A DNA stretch of 64,000 bases from an uncultured Draconibacterium sp. (GCF_963676815.1 NZ_OY781365.1:3692501-3756500), one strand, 5' to 3'; numbered from the stretch's first letter, positions 17,200 through 25,982 are shown. The notes: generated from the letters alone by a model not told the origin. Program-made: numbers and translations.

Positions 17200-18327
17200 A
17201 TGAACCTTGAATCAAAAATAATAAGCCTAATAAACACCAAACGTGAAGGTGAATTTTGGGACTTTAAGCTTGAACCTCATGAGAATAATGCAAGCTTGTT
17301 GCACGACATTATTTGTTTGGCAAATAGCCTTCATAGAGGGAGGCGATTTTTAATCTTCGGAGTTTCTGACCCAAGTGACGGTGCAAATGTGATTGGATTA
17401 ACTGACGGTCAAAATGGAAGAAAGACGCAAGTCCAGTTTATCGATTTTTTAAGAAGAAAGCCTTTTGCTGGAGATTGTCGCCCTGAAATTGAATTACAAA
17501 CTATTGAGATTGAGAGTAAAGAAATAGATGTTTTAGTAATATTTGACAATCCGTTAAAACCTTACTACTTAACACAGGATTATAAAAACAAAGGAAAAAA
17601 TGTAAGAGCTAATTTTATTTATTCCCGCATCAATGACACTAATACTCCGATAGATAAATCTGCAGATATTGGCATGATTGAAAAAATGTGGAAACAGAGA
17701 TTTGGACTTGACCTATCTCCACTAGATCGAATGAGATTACTGCTAATGCAACCGCAGAATTGGATCAAGGATATTTGGAATAAAAGCTATGCTTATCATG
17801 AGCAGTTCCCGGAGTTTAGAATCGAGTTTTCGGATTTAAGTTCTATTAAGGAAAGTTACAGCTATTTATATGCCAATCCTAATACTGATCTTGGACAGGC
17901 AACATTTAAGTATCATTCTACAACTTTATTTGAACTGAAATATCTAACTATTGATGGAATGCTCAAATATATAGGTGAACCCAGCGTCCGCGTTGTTAAT
18001 AAGCATAAATATGATATTTGTTATTACTATTTCAACCTTGACACCATGGATGGAATATTTCATTCCTTTTTGAACGATGGAAATATTGACACATCATCAA
18101 GAGGACGCAAATGTCCATTTCTTTTTTTTACTAATAAGGATCAGCAAAATCAATTCGATGAGTACTTGATTAATAATCCGGAGTTGATAACTGAAATTGA
18201 AGGAAATGCGGTTGCAATTCATGCGAAAGAACTGATGAAAACAAACGGATCTGACTTTCATCCAGATCCTATTCTAATGTATAAGATTAAACAGATATAT
18301 GAAACATGGTATTCAAAAAATTACTAA
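17200..18327 (+). CDS. AlbA_2 (Schlafen-like) domain protein
   Basis: This 375-residue protein carries an N-terminal AlbA_2/Schlafen-type domain (residues about 5-160), recognisable by EGEFWDFKLEPHE, HDIICLANSLHRGRRFLIFGVSD and the following GLTDG. Such domains bind or cleave RNA or DNA and occur in regulators and in defence proteins. The C-terminal half (about 180-375) has no motif I recognise and may be the specificity or effector part. It starts 24 bases after the small gene and looks cotranscribed with the PHP-ATPase pair, which is a reason to treat the three genes as one unit. Confidence 0.7.
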   Translation: MNLESKIISLINTKREGEFWDFKLEPHENNASLLHDIICLANSLHRGRRFLIFGVSDPSDGANVIGLTDGQNGRKTQVQFIDFLRRKPFAGDCRPEIELQTIEIESKEIDVLVIFDNPLKPYYLTQDYKNKGKNVRANFIYSRINDTNTPIDKSADIGMIEKMWKQRFGLDLSPLDRMRLLLMQPQNWIKDIWNKSYAYHEQFPEFRIEFSDLSSIKESYSYLYANPNTDLGQATFKYHSTTLFELKYLTIDGMLKYIGEPSVRVVNKHKYDICYYYFNLDTMDGIFHSFLNDGNIDTSSRGRKCPFLFFTNKDQQNQFDEYLINNPELITEIEGNAVAIHAKELMKTNGSDFHPDPILMYKIKQIYETWYSKNY

Positions 18328-18437
18328 AGAAATCATTCCCAGGTTATGTTAGTGAATTAAAATACTTAAGAAGAAGTTAGCGTGTCAGATATATTAATGG
18401 GATATTGGTTTTTTATATCATAAAGAAGAATTGTCGT

Positions 18438-21400
18438 ATGAGCAAAGCAGGAACTTATTCAAGTCAGGGCGACGATTACCAAAGGGCAATTGCTGTGAGT
18501 TGGATCATTGAATTGTTAGCCAATGAGAAAATTGAATATATACAGGTTGAGTCCAATGGATTGCTCAACAAAAATGAAAAAGTTACTGTTGACGATATTA
18601 TTGTAGTCTATAAAGATGGAACAAGGAGACATATTCAAGCTAAGAAGAATCACCCTACTCAAAGAGCATGGACGATAAATGACTGGGGCAGTGAATTGCC
18701 AAAGATTCTCTCGCAATTAGAACAAGGTAACCATATTACGGTTGAATTGTATTCTTCTACTTCGTTAGGAGAATTTGAAACCCTGACAGAGGCATGTCGG
18801 ATATTTCCCAACTTTAGCGATTTTAAAAGGGAGTTAAGTATTGTAAATAAGAAAGCACTTTCAACATTAGAAGATGAATGGCAACGTTCGACTAATGAAA
18901 TCTTTAACTTATTGAAAAGACTCCAAATAGGTTCACATCTTAATACTAAAGATTGGAGGAAAAACAACAGAACACTATTGAAACAAGCTGTAATTCATCC
19001 AGAACGCGCATTGGATACTTTGGAAGCTTTTATTAATAGGCACCAGTCAAAAGACTTATCAAGTAAATTTGAAATCACTTCGAAAGATGTTCTGGAAGAA
19101 TTTGCAAGCAAGGGGATAACGAGACAACCTAAGTATAGTGAGAAGGAGATTGTTGTACAATTTCAGAGAACATCGGCTATTGGTAGAAAAGATTGGAAAA
19201 GAACAATCGCAGGTGACAAGATAATACGGAGTGAACTTGATGATATTTTAAAAAATATTACAGGCAAAAAGAATACCATTTTAGTTCAAGATAGGCCAGG
19301 CAGTGGAAAAACTTGCTTGTTATTAGACTTGGCTGATGTGATAGAACAAAGTAATGAGTTTCAGTTATTATTTATTAAAGGAGATCGGTTTGAAAAAATT
19401 GATTCGGCAGAGAGTTTATTACCCAAAGAAATAGTAGAAAGTTGTGGGGCATTAAGTTGCAATTCACATGTTGTAGTAATCATAGATTCTTTGGATGTTC
19501 TTTCTTGCCAGCGTGATCATGCTGCGTTAAATTTCTTTCTAAAAATTATTGACCAATTACAGATTATTCAAAATGTAACTGTTGTAGCAGCTTGTCGGGA
19601 ATTTGATTTAAAATATGACCCAAGACTTCGTGACCGAAAATGGGATGTAGAAATTAAACTAAAAGACTTTGACTTTCAAAATACGGTTCTTCCAATCCTG
19701 AACAAGTTAAATGTTAATGCCTCGCAATTAAATCCGGATCTTGAGGAGTTGCTGTGCCTTCCTCAAAACTTAAGTCTCTTTGAGAAAGTGTCTGGCTATA
19801 GTAAGGTGTTTTATGTTCGAACCACTTATGAACTATACAATGCATTTATCGATTACACACTAAAACATGATACTGATATTGAAGAGCAGGTTTTAAAAAT
19901 GTGTGTATTCTCAATTGTCGATAAGATGCTAAAAGAGAGAGAACACAGTATTTCCAAAACCGCTATCGATATTGAAGAACATATTCTTCATAGCATGATA
20001 AGCAAAGGTGTTCTGAATGAGGAAGCTGGCGTTAAAATTGGTTTTAGTCACCAAACCTTGTTTGATAATTTTGTCGCAGGCAATGCTTTACAAAACGGAA
20101 CTACACTCTCGAAATTAATACTAGAACATCCCCCTTTGCCTTTCTTTCGTCCATCAGTCCGCAGTTATTTGTTTTTTGTAAGAAGTCAATCGTTTAAAGC
20201 TTTTAGCCGGAATATTCGCGAAACTCTCTTAAATAACGAAATCGCCTATCATTTCAAAAGGTTAGTGGTCGAAACATACGCAGAGATGATTCCGGTAGGT
20301 GATGATTGGAATTTAATAAGATGGATGTTTTTGAACCAAAATGATCTGTTTAAAAGATTCTTTTGGGTTTTAAAATCCAAGTATTGGTTTGAATTAATGG
20401 CAACCCAATGGTATCCATCTTTATCTCATCAGCCTGATTCATACGAGTGGCGTTCCACATTTATAAACAAACTGGATACATGGATGGATTTTTATCCAAA
20501 CGAAGTTGTAGCGATTTGGAATAGTGTACTTAGTCAAGATATAGGAAGAGATAATGTCTGGATAATATGTCATAGTTTAACACGATTTAAGCATTATCAC
20601 GTCGAAGGAGTGAGGGATCTTGTTTATAATCTTAAAGATTTACCAAATACAGACTTTCATTTTATAGGTAACATTTACTGTAATTATATAGAAGCAACAG
20701 GTAAAGGTTATGACATTTTATGGAATTGGATGACTCGTGATATTTCTGTAAAAGAGATGAATATCAGGAGTAAGGAAAATGAATTGCATTGCGAAAGCCA
20801 TGATCTAAAGGATGGAAACTTTCTAAAGAAGCATCTGGTAAATTCGGAAGAATTTCTAAATCTTGTATTGAATTCATTATTTGATTGGAACGAAAAATCT
20901 CAGTATTGGAAAGAAGGTGGGTTAACCAACAAATTGTTAGAATATACGAGCATGCCTAATAATGTTTCTCGGATGGGTAGTATCAATATTGGAAATATTT
21001 CAATCCTTGTGCAGGCTGTGGAAGAGGCTCTCTTAAACCATGCAAAAACAAATTCTGACTGGTGGAAAAAGGCGGAGAAAGAATTTAGAGAGTCTAAAGA
21101 ATTAGCTATCCGATATATATTAATCAAGGCATATTTGGAAAATATTGAGACTAATTTGGATGGAATTATCTCTCTACTACTTGATAAAGAACTTTATGAG
21201 TCAGGTGAGTTAAATTTTGAAATAGGTTTGCTGATAAATCAATCTTTTCATCTGTTGCAAGAGCAAATTCAGGATGATATAATAAGAGTAATAGAAAATT
21301 TGTTCTCAGCGCGAACTGAAGAGGAGGAGTATTTAAGAAATTGGTACAATCGTGTTAGGTTTGATCTGTTTATTAGAATACCAGCTTATTTTAGAGCAGA

Positions 21401-23006
21401 TACCGTGAATACTTTCATTGACAAGTATGTAAAACAATTTGGCTATTACGAGCCAGTTAGGGAAAAATATACGCGGGGTGGATTTATAGGTTCTCCTGTT
21501 AGTGCTGAAACTTTGGATAATTTAAGTATTAACGCACTGTATAAACTTTTTACCTACTATAACGATTATAACGGGAATAATTACCATCCAGCTGATGAAC
21601 ACAAAGGAGGATTACGACAATTAAGCAGTAATATATTAACGTTGGCCAAGAATAATCCTGCTAAATACTTGAGGATAATCAATAATCCAAAGTTTGATGA
21701 ATTTTCAGATTCAATTATAAAACCAATATTAGAAGGAGTCAGTTCCCATATTCATTGTAGATTAGGAAAAGTTAATGATAGTAGTTATAAGCCAATATCC
21801 CCTCTGGTAAACATCAATGTTATTGCAAGTCACTTGCTTGATGCTATAGAGAAAAAACACTCATCATTTCACAATGATATTACTTACGCCAGGATGTTAG
21901 AATATTGTATTGACGCATTATCTACTCAAGAGGATTTAGATCGGATTATTAAATTGCTCGCCCCCTTGAGTGTTGATCCTGATCCAGATGGTGAAAAATT
22001 AAATGTTAGAAGGCCAAATGATAATAACATAACAGCCGAGGACATAGCTAATAACTCAATAAATTGTACGCGTGGGATTGTTGGAAAATCGGCGATAGAG
22101 GTCCTTAATAAACTATTGGATATTGAAATAAGACCATTTGAATCTGTTATAGATATAATAAAACAATTGGCTCTTGATAAGGCACGAGAGGTTAGAGCTT
22201 CATTATTATGGAACTTAGCCTACACCTGTTATAAAAATAAGGAACTTGGTTGGCAGATTTTTAATATCATCTTTGATAAAAGGCAAACTCATTTATGGGT
22301 TTTAGGAGAAACTTTCTTGTATAATCAATACTATGGAAATTTTGAGATGGTAAAACCATGTCTAGATAGGATAAAAAAAGAAGCATTAATTGAAGCTGGT
22401 GCCACATGGGGAAGACTTTCTGCTCTATGCATGATACAGGGGCACATTAATCAGCAAGAATACTTTGAAGAATTAATAGAAGTAGATACAAAAGACGTTT
22501 GGGATGGAGCATTAAGTGTGTTTATAGCAAATTTAGAAAAGAATCCCGATGGATTATGTCAAAAATCATTTAGAGAATTCATTAAAGAAAACAAAATTTC
22601 AAAAGAATTCGGACATAAAATAGATGGAGCTTTTCGGTTAGATGAAAAGGGTAAATACATTAATTCAGAAACGGGTAAGTTATTTATAAACTTTTTGACT
22701 TTGGATGACGACAAAATACCAAGAATGCATTCTTTTATAGACTGGATTGAATATCAAGCTATAATTAATCCACTAATTGCATTAGAGTTAAGTGAAAGCT
22801 TACTCTCTAAACTGCAATCATTTGAATCTAAATCAAAGTTCTGGCATTCAAAACCATTAATCTCTAGTTTAACCAAAATCTTACGGGAGGCGGATGAAAT
22901 GAATGATTTGGAACTAATTAATCGAGCTGTACATTTACAAGATCAATTCTTATTAATGGGTATTGATGGTATGGAAGAATATCTTGAAGAAGCCTCAAGG
23001 TTATGA
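18438..23006 (+). CDS. Nuclease-STAND ATPase with long repeat C-terminus (Avs-like)
   Basis: This is a 1522-residue protein. The N-terminus (1-100) has a PD-(D/E)xK-like nuclease pattern, E39 ... VDDIIVVY (D52/D53) ... QAKK (Q67-K70), close to the Cap4/DUF4297 type. A P-loop NTPase follows, with Walker A DRPGSGKT (285-292) and Walker B VVVIIDSLD (D350). The remaining about 1000 residues are helical and probably form the sensor solenoid. This effector-NTPase-sensor order is that of Avs (antiviral STAND) proteins, which detect phage proteins and then degrade DNA. The ATG at 18438 is preferred over a GTG 33 bases upstream, because an AAGAAG-type site precedes it. No frameshift is seen. Confidence 0.75.
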   Translation: MSKAGTYSSQGDDYQRAIAVSWIIELLANEKIEYIQVESNGLLNKNEKVTVDDIIVVYKDGTRRHIQAKKNHPTQRAWTINDWGSELPKILSQLEQGNHITVELYSSTSLGEFETLTEACRIFPNFSDFKRELSIVNKKALSTLEDEWQRSTNEIFNLLKRLQIGSHLNTKDWRKNNRTLLKQAVIHPERALDTLEAFINRHQSKDLSSKFEITSKDVLEEFASKGITRQPKYSEKEIVVQFQRTSAIGRKDWKRTIAGDKIIRSELDDILKNITGKKNTILVQDRPGSGKTCLLLDLADVIEQSNEFQLLFIKGDRFEKIDSAESLLPKEIVESCGALSCNSHVVVIIDSLDVLSCQRDHAALNFFLKIIDQLQIIQNVTVVAACREFDLKYDPRLRDRKWDVEIKLKDFDFQNTVLPILNKLNVNASQLNPDLEELLCLPQNLSLFEKVSGYSKVFYVRTTYELYNAFIDYTLKHDTDIEEQVLKMCVFSIVDKMLKEREHSISKTAIDIEEHILHSMISKGVLNEEAGVKIGFSHQTLFDNFVAGNALQNGTTLSKLILEHPPLPFFRPSVRSYLFFVRSQSFKAFSRNIRETLLNNEIAYHFKRLVVETYAEMIPVGDDWNLIRWMFLNQNDLFKRFFWVLKSKYWFELMATQWYPSLSHQPDSYEWRSTFINKLDTWMDFYPNEVVAIWNSVLSQDIGRDNVWIICHSLTRFKHYHVEGVRDLVYNLKDLPNTDFHFIGNIYCNYIEATGKGYDILWNWMTRDISVKEMNIRSKENELHCESHDLKDGNFLKKHLVNSEEFLNLVLNSLFDWNEKSQYWKEGGLTNKLLEYTSMPNNVSRMGSINIGNISILVQAVEEALLNHAKTNSDWWKKAEKEFRESKELAIRYILIKAYLENIETNLDGIISLLLDKELYESGELNFEIGLLINQSFHLLQEQIQDDIIRVIENLFSARTEEEEYLRNWYNRVRFDLFIRIPAYFRADTVNTFIDKYVKQFGYYEPVREKYTRGGFIGSPVSAETLDNLSINALYKLFTYYNDYNGNNYHPADEHKGGLRQLSSNILTLAKNNPAKYLRIINNPKFDEFSDSIIKPILEGVSSHIHCRLGKVNDSSYKPISPLVNINVIASHLLDAIEKKHSSFHNDITYARMLEYCIDALSTQEDLDRIIKLLAPLSVDPDPDGEKLNVRRPNDNNITAEDIANNSINCTRGIVGKSAIEVLNKLLDIEIRPFESVIDIIKQLALDKAREVRASLLWNLAYTCYKNKELGWQIFNIIFDKRQTHLWVLGETFLYNQYYGNFEMVKPCLDRIKKEALIEAGATWGRLSALCMIQGHINQQEYFEELIEVDTKDVWDGALSVFIANLEKNPDGLCQKSFREFIKENKISKEFGHKIDGAFRLDEKGKYINSETGKLFINFLTLDDDKIPRMHSFIDWIEYQAIINPLIALELSESLLSKLQSFESKSKFWHSKPLISSLTKILREADEMNDLELINRAVHLQDQFLLMGIDGMEEYLEEASRL

Positions 23007-23040
23007 TGCTAATGATTAGATTACAAGTGTTTTTCAATAT

Positions 23041-23197
23041 TAAATCTTGTAAAAGTTATTTGCTGTCAGGAAAAGTCAATGGTGGCTGAAATTACCCATT
23101 TTTAGCCAGCCGTTCTTCAGAACCATTCAGTATTTAATTCAAACACTTATTAAAAACAGACATAATCTCTTGACAAGAATCCAGCCGACTCAATGGC
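23041..23197 (+). repeat. Leader repeat, copy 1
   Basis: This block is repeated imperfectly at 23612-23771, about 571 bases downstream in the same orientation. Shared stretches include GGAAAAGTCAATGG, TTTTTAGCCAGCCG and TGACAAGAATCCA followed by CTCAATGGC. Each copy contains a small inverted repeat around GGCTG ... CAGCC. Copy 1 ends about 40 bases before the small gene at 23238, so it looks like a duplicated regulatory leader. Confidence 0.65.
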
Positions 23198-23225
23198 CTG
23201 TCGGGATAAAATAAGTCTTTGTTGT

Positions 23226-23233
23226 TATATTTG
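23226..23233 (+). promoter_or_regulatory. Candidate -7 promoter element TATATTTG
   Basis: The octamer matches the Bacteroidota -7 consensus TAnnTTTG and lies only 4 bases before the ATG at 23238. Either the gene is read from a nearly leaderless transcript, or translation begins at a later in-frame ATG (23292). No good -33 element was seen. Confidence 0.4.
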
Positions 23234-23237
23234 CCAA

Positions 23238-23516
23238 ATGGAAACATTCAAACTTAGGCAAACTACTGACAGCCAGTGTTCATACAGGGATATGTTGGCG
23301 GACATAAATAATCAGATTGCATATTTTCGAAAACGAAATGAGTTGTTACCAAATTATATCATCGTCAATACCGAAGATTACGAGAGACTTGTTACCGATG
23401 CGCAAATTGCTAAACTCATCCCTGTCAATACAAAAGATTTTTCCAAAATCCAGGATGTTTTAATTATGCCAAGTTCATTTATGCCAGTCGGTAGTTTTGA
23501 TGTCGTTGGGAATTAG
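23238..23516 (+). CDS. Small protein of unknown function
   Basis: This 92-residue protein (METFKLRQTTDSQ...) has no signal peptide or membrane segment. The core (MLADINNQIAYFRKRNELLPNYIIVNTEDYERLV) looks like a compact helix-strand fold. An in-frame ATG at 23292 would give a 74-residue protein and fits better with a promoter at 23226-23233; I cannot decide between them. It lies between the two leader repeats and upstream of the ArdC-like gene, so it is probably an accessory of the element. No function is proposed. Confidence 0.5.
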   Translation: METFKLRQTTDSQCSYRDMLADINNQIAYFRKRNELLPNYIIVNTEDYERLVTDAQIAKLIPVNTKDFSKIQDVLIMPSSFMPVGSFDVVGN

Positions 23517-23611
23517 TGCACACATTAGTAATCCATTATTAATTCCTTCTCTTCAAATTCAGTTTGTACTCTTGCTCGTTTGTTAATTAAATAGAAGAGC
23601 CCGTCATCCCT

Positions 23612-23771
23612 TAAATCCTGTCAAAGTTACTTCGCCGTACGGAAAAGTCAATGGCGGCTGATATTGCCTATTTTTAGCCAGCCGCCTTTCAGGTGCGTTC
23701 AGTTTTTTGTTTCGCATACTTCACAAAAAAAAGACATGCACCATTGACAAGAATCCATCCGGCTCAATGGC
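23612..23771 (+). repeat. Leader repeat, copy 2
   Basis: This is the diverged second copy of the block at 23041-23197. It keeps a stronger inverted repeat, GGCGGCTG (about 23653-23660) with CAGCCGCC (about 23679-23688). It lies directly upstream of the ArdC-like gene. The stretch 23517-23611 between the small gene and this copy holds nothing else that I recognise. Confidence 0.65.
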
Positions 23772-23834
23772 ATGCGCCAAAATTTAATGGCGTGCCAGAA
23801 GCTGCAAAAAATCCCAAAGGCATGGGTGGATTCA

Positions 23835-24755
23835 ATGAGTAAATTTGATATTTATGAAACAGTAACTAATTTGATTGTAGAACGCCTGGAAGCTGGTGTA
23901 ATTCCTTGGCATATGCCATGGAGAACTGCCAATGCTATTCCGCGTAACCTGGTATCAAAAAAGCCTTACCGGGGATTTAATTTCTGGTACCTGTTTAGTT
24001 TTGGTTTCGAAAGGCCTTATTTTCTTACCTTCAAACAAGTTCAGGATCTTGGTGGAAAGATCAAAAAAGGGTCTTCATCATTTATGATTGTATTCTGGAA
24101 AGTGATAGAATATGAAAAGGATGACGAAACCAAAGAGATTCCAATGCTTCGTTATTACCGGGTATTTCATATTGATGATGTGGAAGGTATCGATCCTGAC
24201 AAGATTCCTGAGAATACATCTTACGATCACGAGTTTGATCCGATTGCTTCCTGTGAGCAGCTTATCGAGTTTTGGGTCGATTCACCGGTTATCAAAATTG
24301 GAATGAACAAGGCCTGTTATATTCCTTCACTTGATGAGATACACATGCCCGATCCACGTACCTTTTTCAAGGATGAAGAGTACTACGCCACGCTCTTCCA
24401 CGAAGCAATCCATGGGGTTGGGCATCGCAAGCGTTTAAATCGCCACGCAAGGTTTTCTAGTCTGAACTTCGCGGACTCTGGATATTCGCAAGAAGAACTT
24501 GTTGCAGAGATGGGAGCTGCATACCTCTGCGGTATTTGCGGCATTGAAAATGCGACGATCGATAACAGTGCAGCCTATATTCAAGGCTGGTTAAATAAGC
24601 TAAAAAGTGATAAGAAGTTTATTGTTATCGCTTCCGGTTTAGCTCAAAAAGCTGTTGATTATATTCTGGATCATCAGGATTCGAATCCTAAATCAGTGGT
24701 AAAGGTTTCAAAAAGGAGGAAAGGTAAATCTGCTTCTCTTTCCATGAATTTCTGA
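23835..24755 (+). CDS. ArdC-like antirestriction protein with zincin metallopeptidase
   Basis: This 306-residue protein has an N-terminal ArdC-type single-strand DNA-binding domain (DUF1738; FDIYETVTNLIVERLEAGVIPWHMPWR, then PYRGFNFWYL). A zincin-like peptidase part follows, with H189-E190-A-I-H193 and a downstream glutamate (EELVAEMGAAYLCG) as third ligand. ArdC proteins on conjugative plasmids protect incoming DNA from restriction. I chose the ATG at 23835 because a GGGTGGA site precedes it and homologous proteins start close to FDIYE; an in-frame ATG at 23772 would add 21 residues that lack family features. The placement in the cargo end fits an entry-phase role. Confidence 0.8.
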   Translation: MSKFDIYETVTNLIVERLEAGVIPWHMPWRTANAIPRNLVSKKPYRGFNFWYLFSFGFERPYFLTFKQVQDLGGKIKKGSSSFMIVFWKVIEYEKDDETKEIPMLRYYRVFHIDDVEGIDPDKIPENTSYDHEFDPIASCEQLIEFWVDSPVIKIGMNKACYIPSLDEIHMPDPRTFFKDEEYYATLFHEAIHGVGHRKRLNRHARFSSLNFADSGYSQEELVAEMGAAYLCGICGIENATIDNSAAYIQGWLNKLKSDKKFIVIASGLAQKAVDYILDHQDSNPKSVVKVSKRRKGKSASLSMNF

Positions 24756-24878
24756 TTATAAGCTAATGTTACCCTCCAATTTTTAATTTCTTCTAAGCTT
24801 ATATGTGTAAATAATAGAGTGAGTTAGATTGTCATCTTGCAGGTTTTACTAATATTAGCACAACAGAAAAAACAAATC

Positions 24879-24908
24879 ATGGTACGTGTATTAAAAAAAT
24901 CAAAATAG
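24879..24908 (+). other. Nine-codon mini open frame before a terminator
   Basis: The frame reads MVRVLKKSK and stops at TAG. It lies 20 bases after a weak TAATATTAG promoter-like element (24850-24858) and 23 bases before a perfect terminator hairpin. It could be a leader peptide or part of a small transcript. The evidence is only arrangement; short basic open frames also arise by chance. Confidence 0.25.
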
Positions 24909-24931
24909 GATTTTAGAAAAAGATATAATCG

Positions 24932-24959
24932 AAAGTTACCATACGAGGTAACTTTTTTT
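24932..24959 (+). terminator. Rho-independent terminator upstream of higB
   Basis: AAAGTTACC (24932-24940) pairs perfectly with GGTAACTTT (24947-24955) around a six-base loop, and a T run follows. It separates the ArdC-side transcription from the toxin-antitoxin unit. Confidence 0.8.
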
Positions 24960-24960
24960 G

Positions 24961-24968
24961 TATCTTTG
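24961..24968 (+). promoter_or_regulatory. Candidate -7 promoter element TATCTTTG for higBA
   Basis: The octamer matches TAnnTTTG and starts right after the terminator T run. The higB ATG is 5 bases downstream, so the transcript would be almost leaderless. Confidence 0.5.
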
Positions 24969-24973
24969 CAATA

Positions 24974-25285
24974 ATGAGAATTATCAAAGAAAGAACTCTA
25001 ACGGATTATTGCAAATCAAGTAAATACAAAAATGCGGAAGAATCTTTGAAGGCATGGATTTACGAGGTTAAATTTTCTGTTTGGGATAATGCAAATGAGC
25101 TAAAGGCAAAATATCGGAACGCCAGCATTATAAGTTCTAAGCGGGTTGTGTTTAATATAAAAGGAAATGATTATAGGTTGATCGTGGATATTGAATATAA
25201 ACTCAAGATTGTTTTTATTGTGTGGTTTGGTACACATAAAGAATATGACAAAATTGATGCAAAAACAGTAAGTTATGAAAACTAA
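24974..25285 (+). CDS. higB: HigB-type mRNA interferase toxin
   Basis: This 103-residue protein matches the HigB toxin family (RelE-like fold): SLKAWIYEVKFSVWDNANELKAKYRNASIISSKRVVFNIKGNDYRLIVDIEY, ending with GTHKEYDKIDA. HigB cuts ribosome-bound mRNA and is neutralised by HigA. The start is supported by the family N-terminus MRII. The toxin gene comes first and overlaps the antitoxin gene by 11 bases, the usual order for this family. It probably stabilises the element. Confidence 0.9.
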   Translation: MRIIKERTLTDYCKSSKYKNAEESLKAWIYEVKFSVWDNANELKAKYRNASIISSKRVVFNIKGNDYRLIVDIEYKLKIVFIVWFGTHKEYDKIDAKTVSYEN

Positions 25286-25739
25286 AATATTAAAAACAGA
25301 GGAAGAATATAATAAAGCATGTGAAAGAATTTATTCACTTATTAATGCTTCTGAGGATGCAGTTGAACCAAACAGCCCGGAAGGTGAAGAATTGGAGTTG
25401 CTTTCATTGTTGGTTGAGAAATACGAGCATGAAAATCATCAGATGGACGCTCCATCGCCTATAGAAGCTATTAAGTTCAGAATGGAGCAAATGAACTTGA
25501 AACAAATGGATGTGGCACCACTTTTTGGAGGGAAAACAAGAGTCTCTGAAGTATTAAATGGAAAACGAAATCTCACCCTGAAGATGATAACCTTATTAAA
25601 CAGATACCTGGGTATTCCATTGGAATCTTTAATGAGTGGGAATAGAGAAATAAAGTTGGATGATGATAAGAAAGAGAAGTTACTTCATATATCTTCCATT
25701 AGGGAGTATTTAAGCTCAGGAAGAGCGGCGGTAATTTAA
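25275..25739 (+). CDS. higA: HigA-type antitoxin with HTH domain
   Basis: This 154-residue protein has a flexible N-terminal half (about 1-60, likely toxin-binding), then an XRE-type helix-turn-helix (IKFRMEQMNLKQMDVAPLFGGKTRVSEVLNGKRNLTLKMITLLNRYLGIPLESL). The start ATG lies inside the end of higB. HigA normally neutralises HigB and represses the promoter, so the TATCTTTG region upstream of higB is its probable operator. It is the last recognisable gene of the element before chromosomal genes. Confidence 0.88.
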   Translation: MKTKILKTEEEYNKACERIYSLINASEDAVEPNSPEGEELELLSLLVEKYEHENHQMDAPSPIEAIKFRMEQMNLKQMDVAPLFGGKTRVSEVLNGKRNLTLKMITLLNRYLGIPLESLMSGNREIKLDDDKKEKLLHISSIREYLSSGRAAVI

Positions 25740-25888
25740 TTTTTAATATTTAAGTGAAATATAAAATGAGATAGTAACGAATATTTGGAGAGAGACCCAT
25801 AAGAGACCCAAAGATTTTGGCGTTTTTAAAGTATTGGTAATCAGATCAGTATGGAGGAGGTTCTGCCCCCAGCTGAGTCACATCACTA
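25740..25888. other. Possible right end of the conjugative element
   Basis: No gene is seen. The stretch has a short direct repeat (GAGACCCATAA, then GAGACCCAAAG, about 25791-25812) and a GC-richer phrase (GGAGGAGGTTCTGCCCCCAG, 25854-25873). The phrase resembles material seen at integration sites, but I cannot prove it because the left end lies outside the window. Everything to the left reads as element and everything to the right as chromosome. Confidence 0.35.
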
Positions 25889-25889
25889 A

Positions 25890-25919
25890 AAAGCTTCGAA
25901 GAAATTCGGAGCTTTTTTT
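25890..25919 (+). terminator. Rho-independent terminator after the element end
   Basis: AAAGCTTCGAA (25890-25900) pairs with TTCGGAGCTTT (25905-25915) around a GAAA tetraloop, with one G-U pair, and a T run follows to 25919. Confidence 0.8.
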
Positions 25920-25982
25920 GTTTCCCAAAATTTTAAATTGAATTAAAACAAGCATCTCAACCAGTACTTGTTTTAAAAAGAA

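Noticed and set aside
25840..25890. tRNA or tmRNA 3' fragment as integration site
   Set aside because: The GGTTC and CCCCCAGC phrases recall a T-arm, but the arms do not pair and no full cloverleaf fits on either strand.
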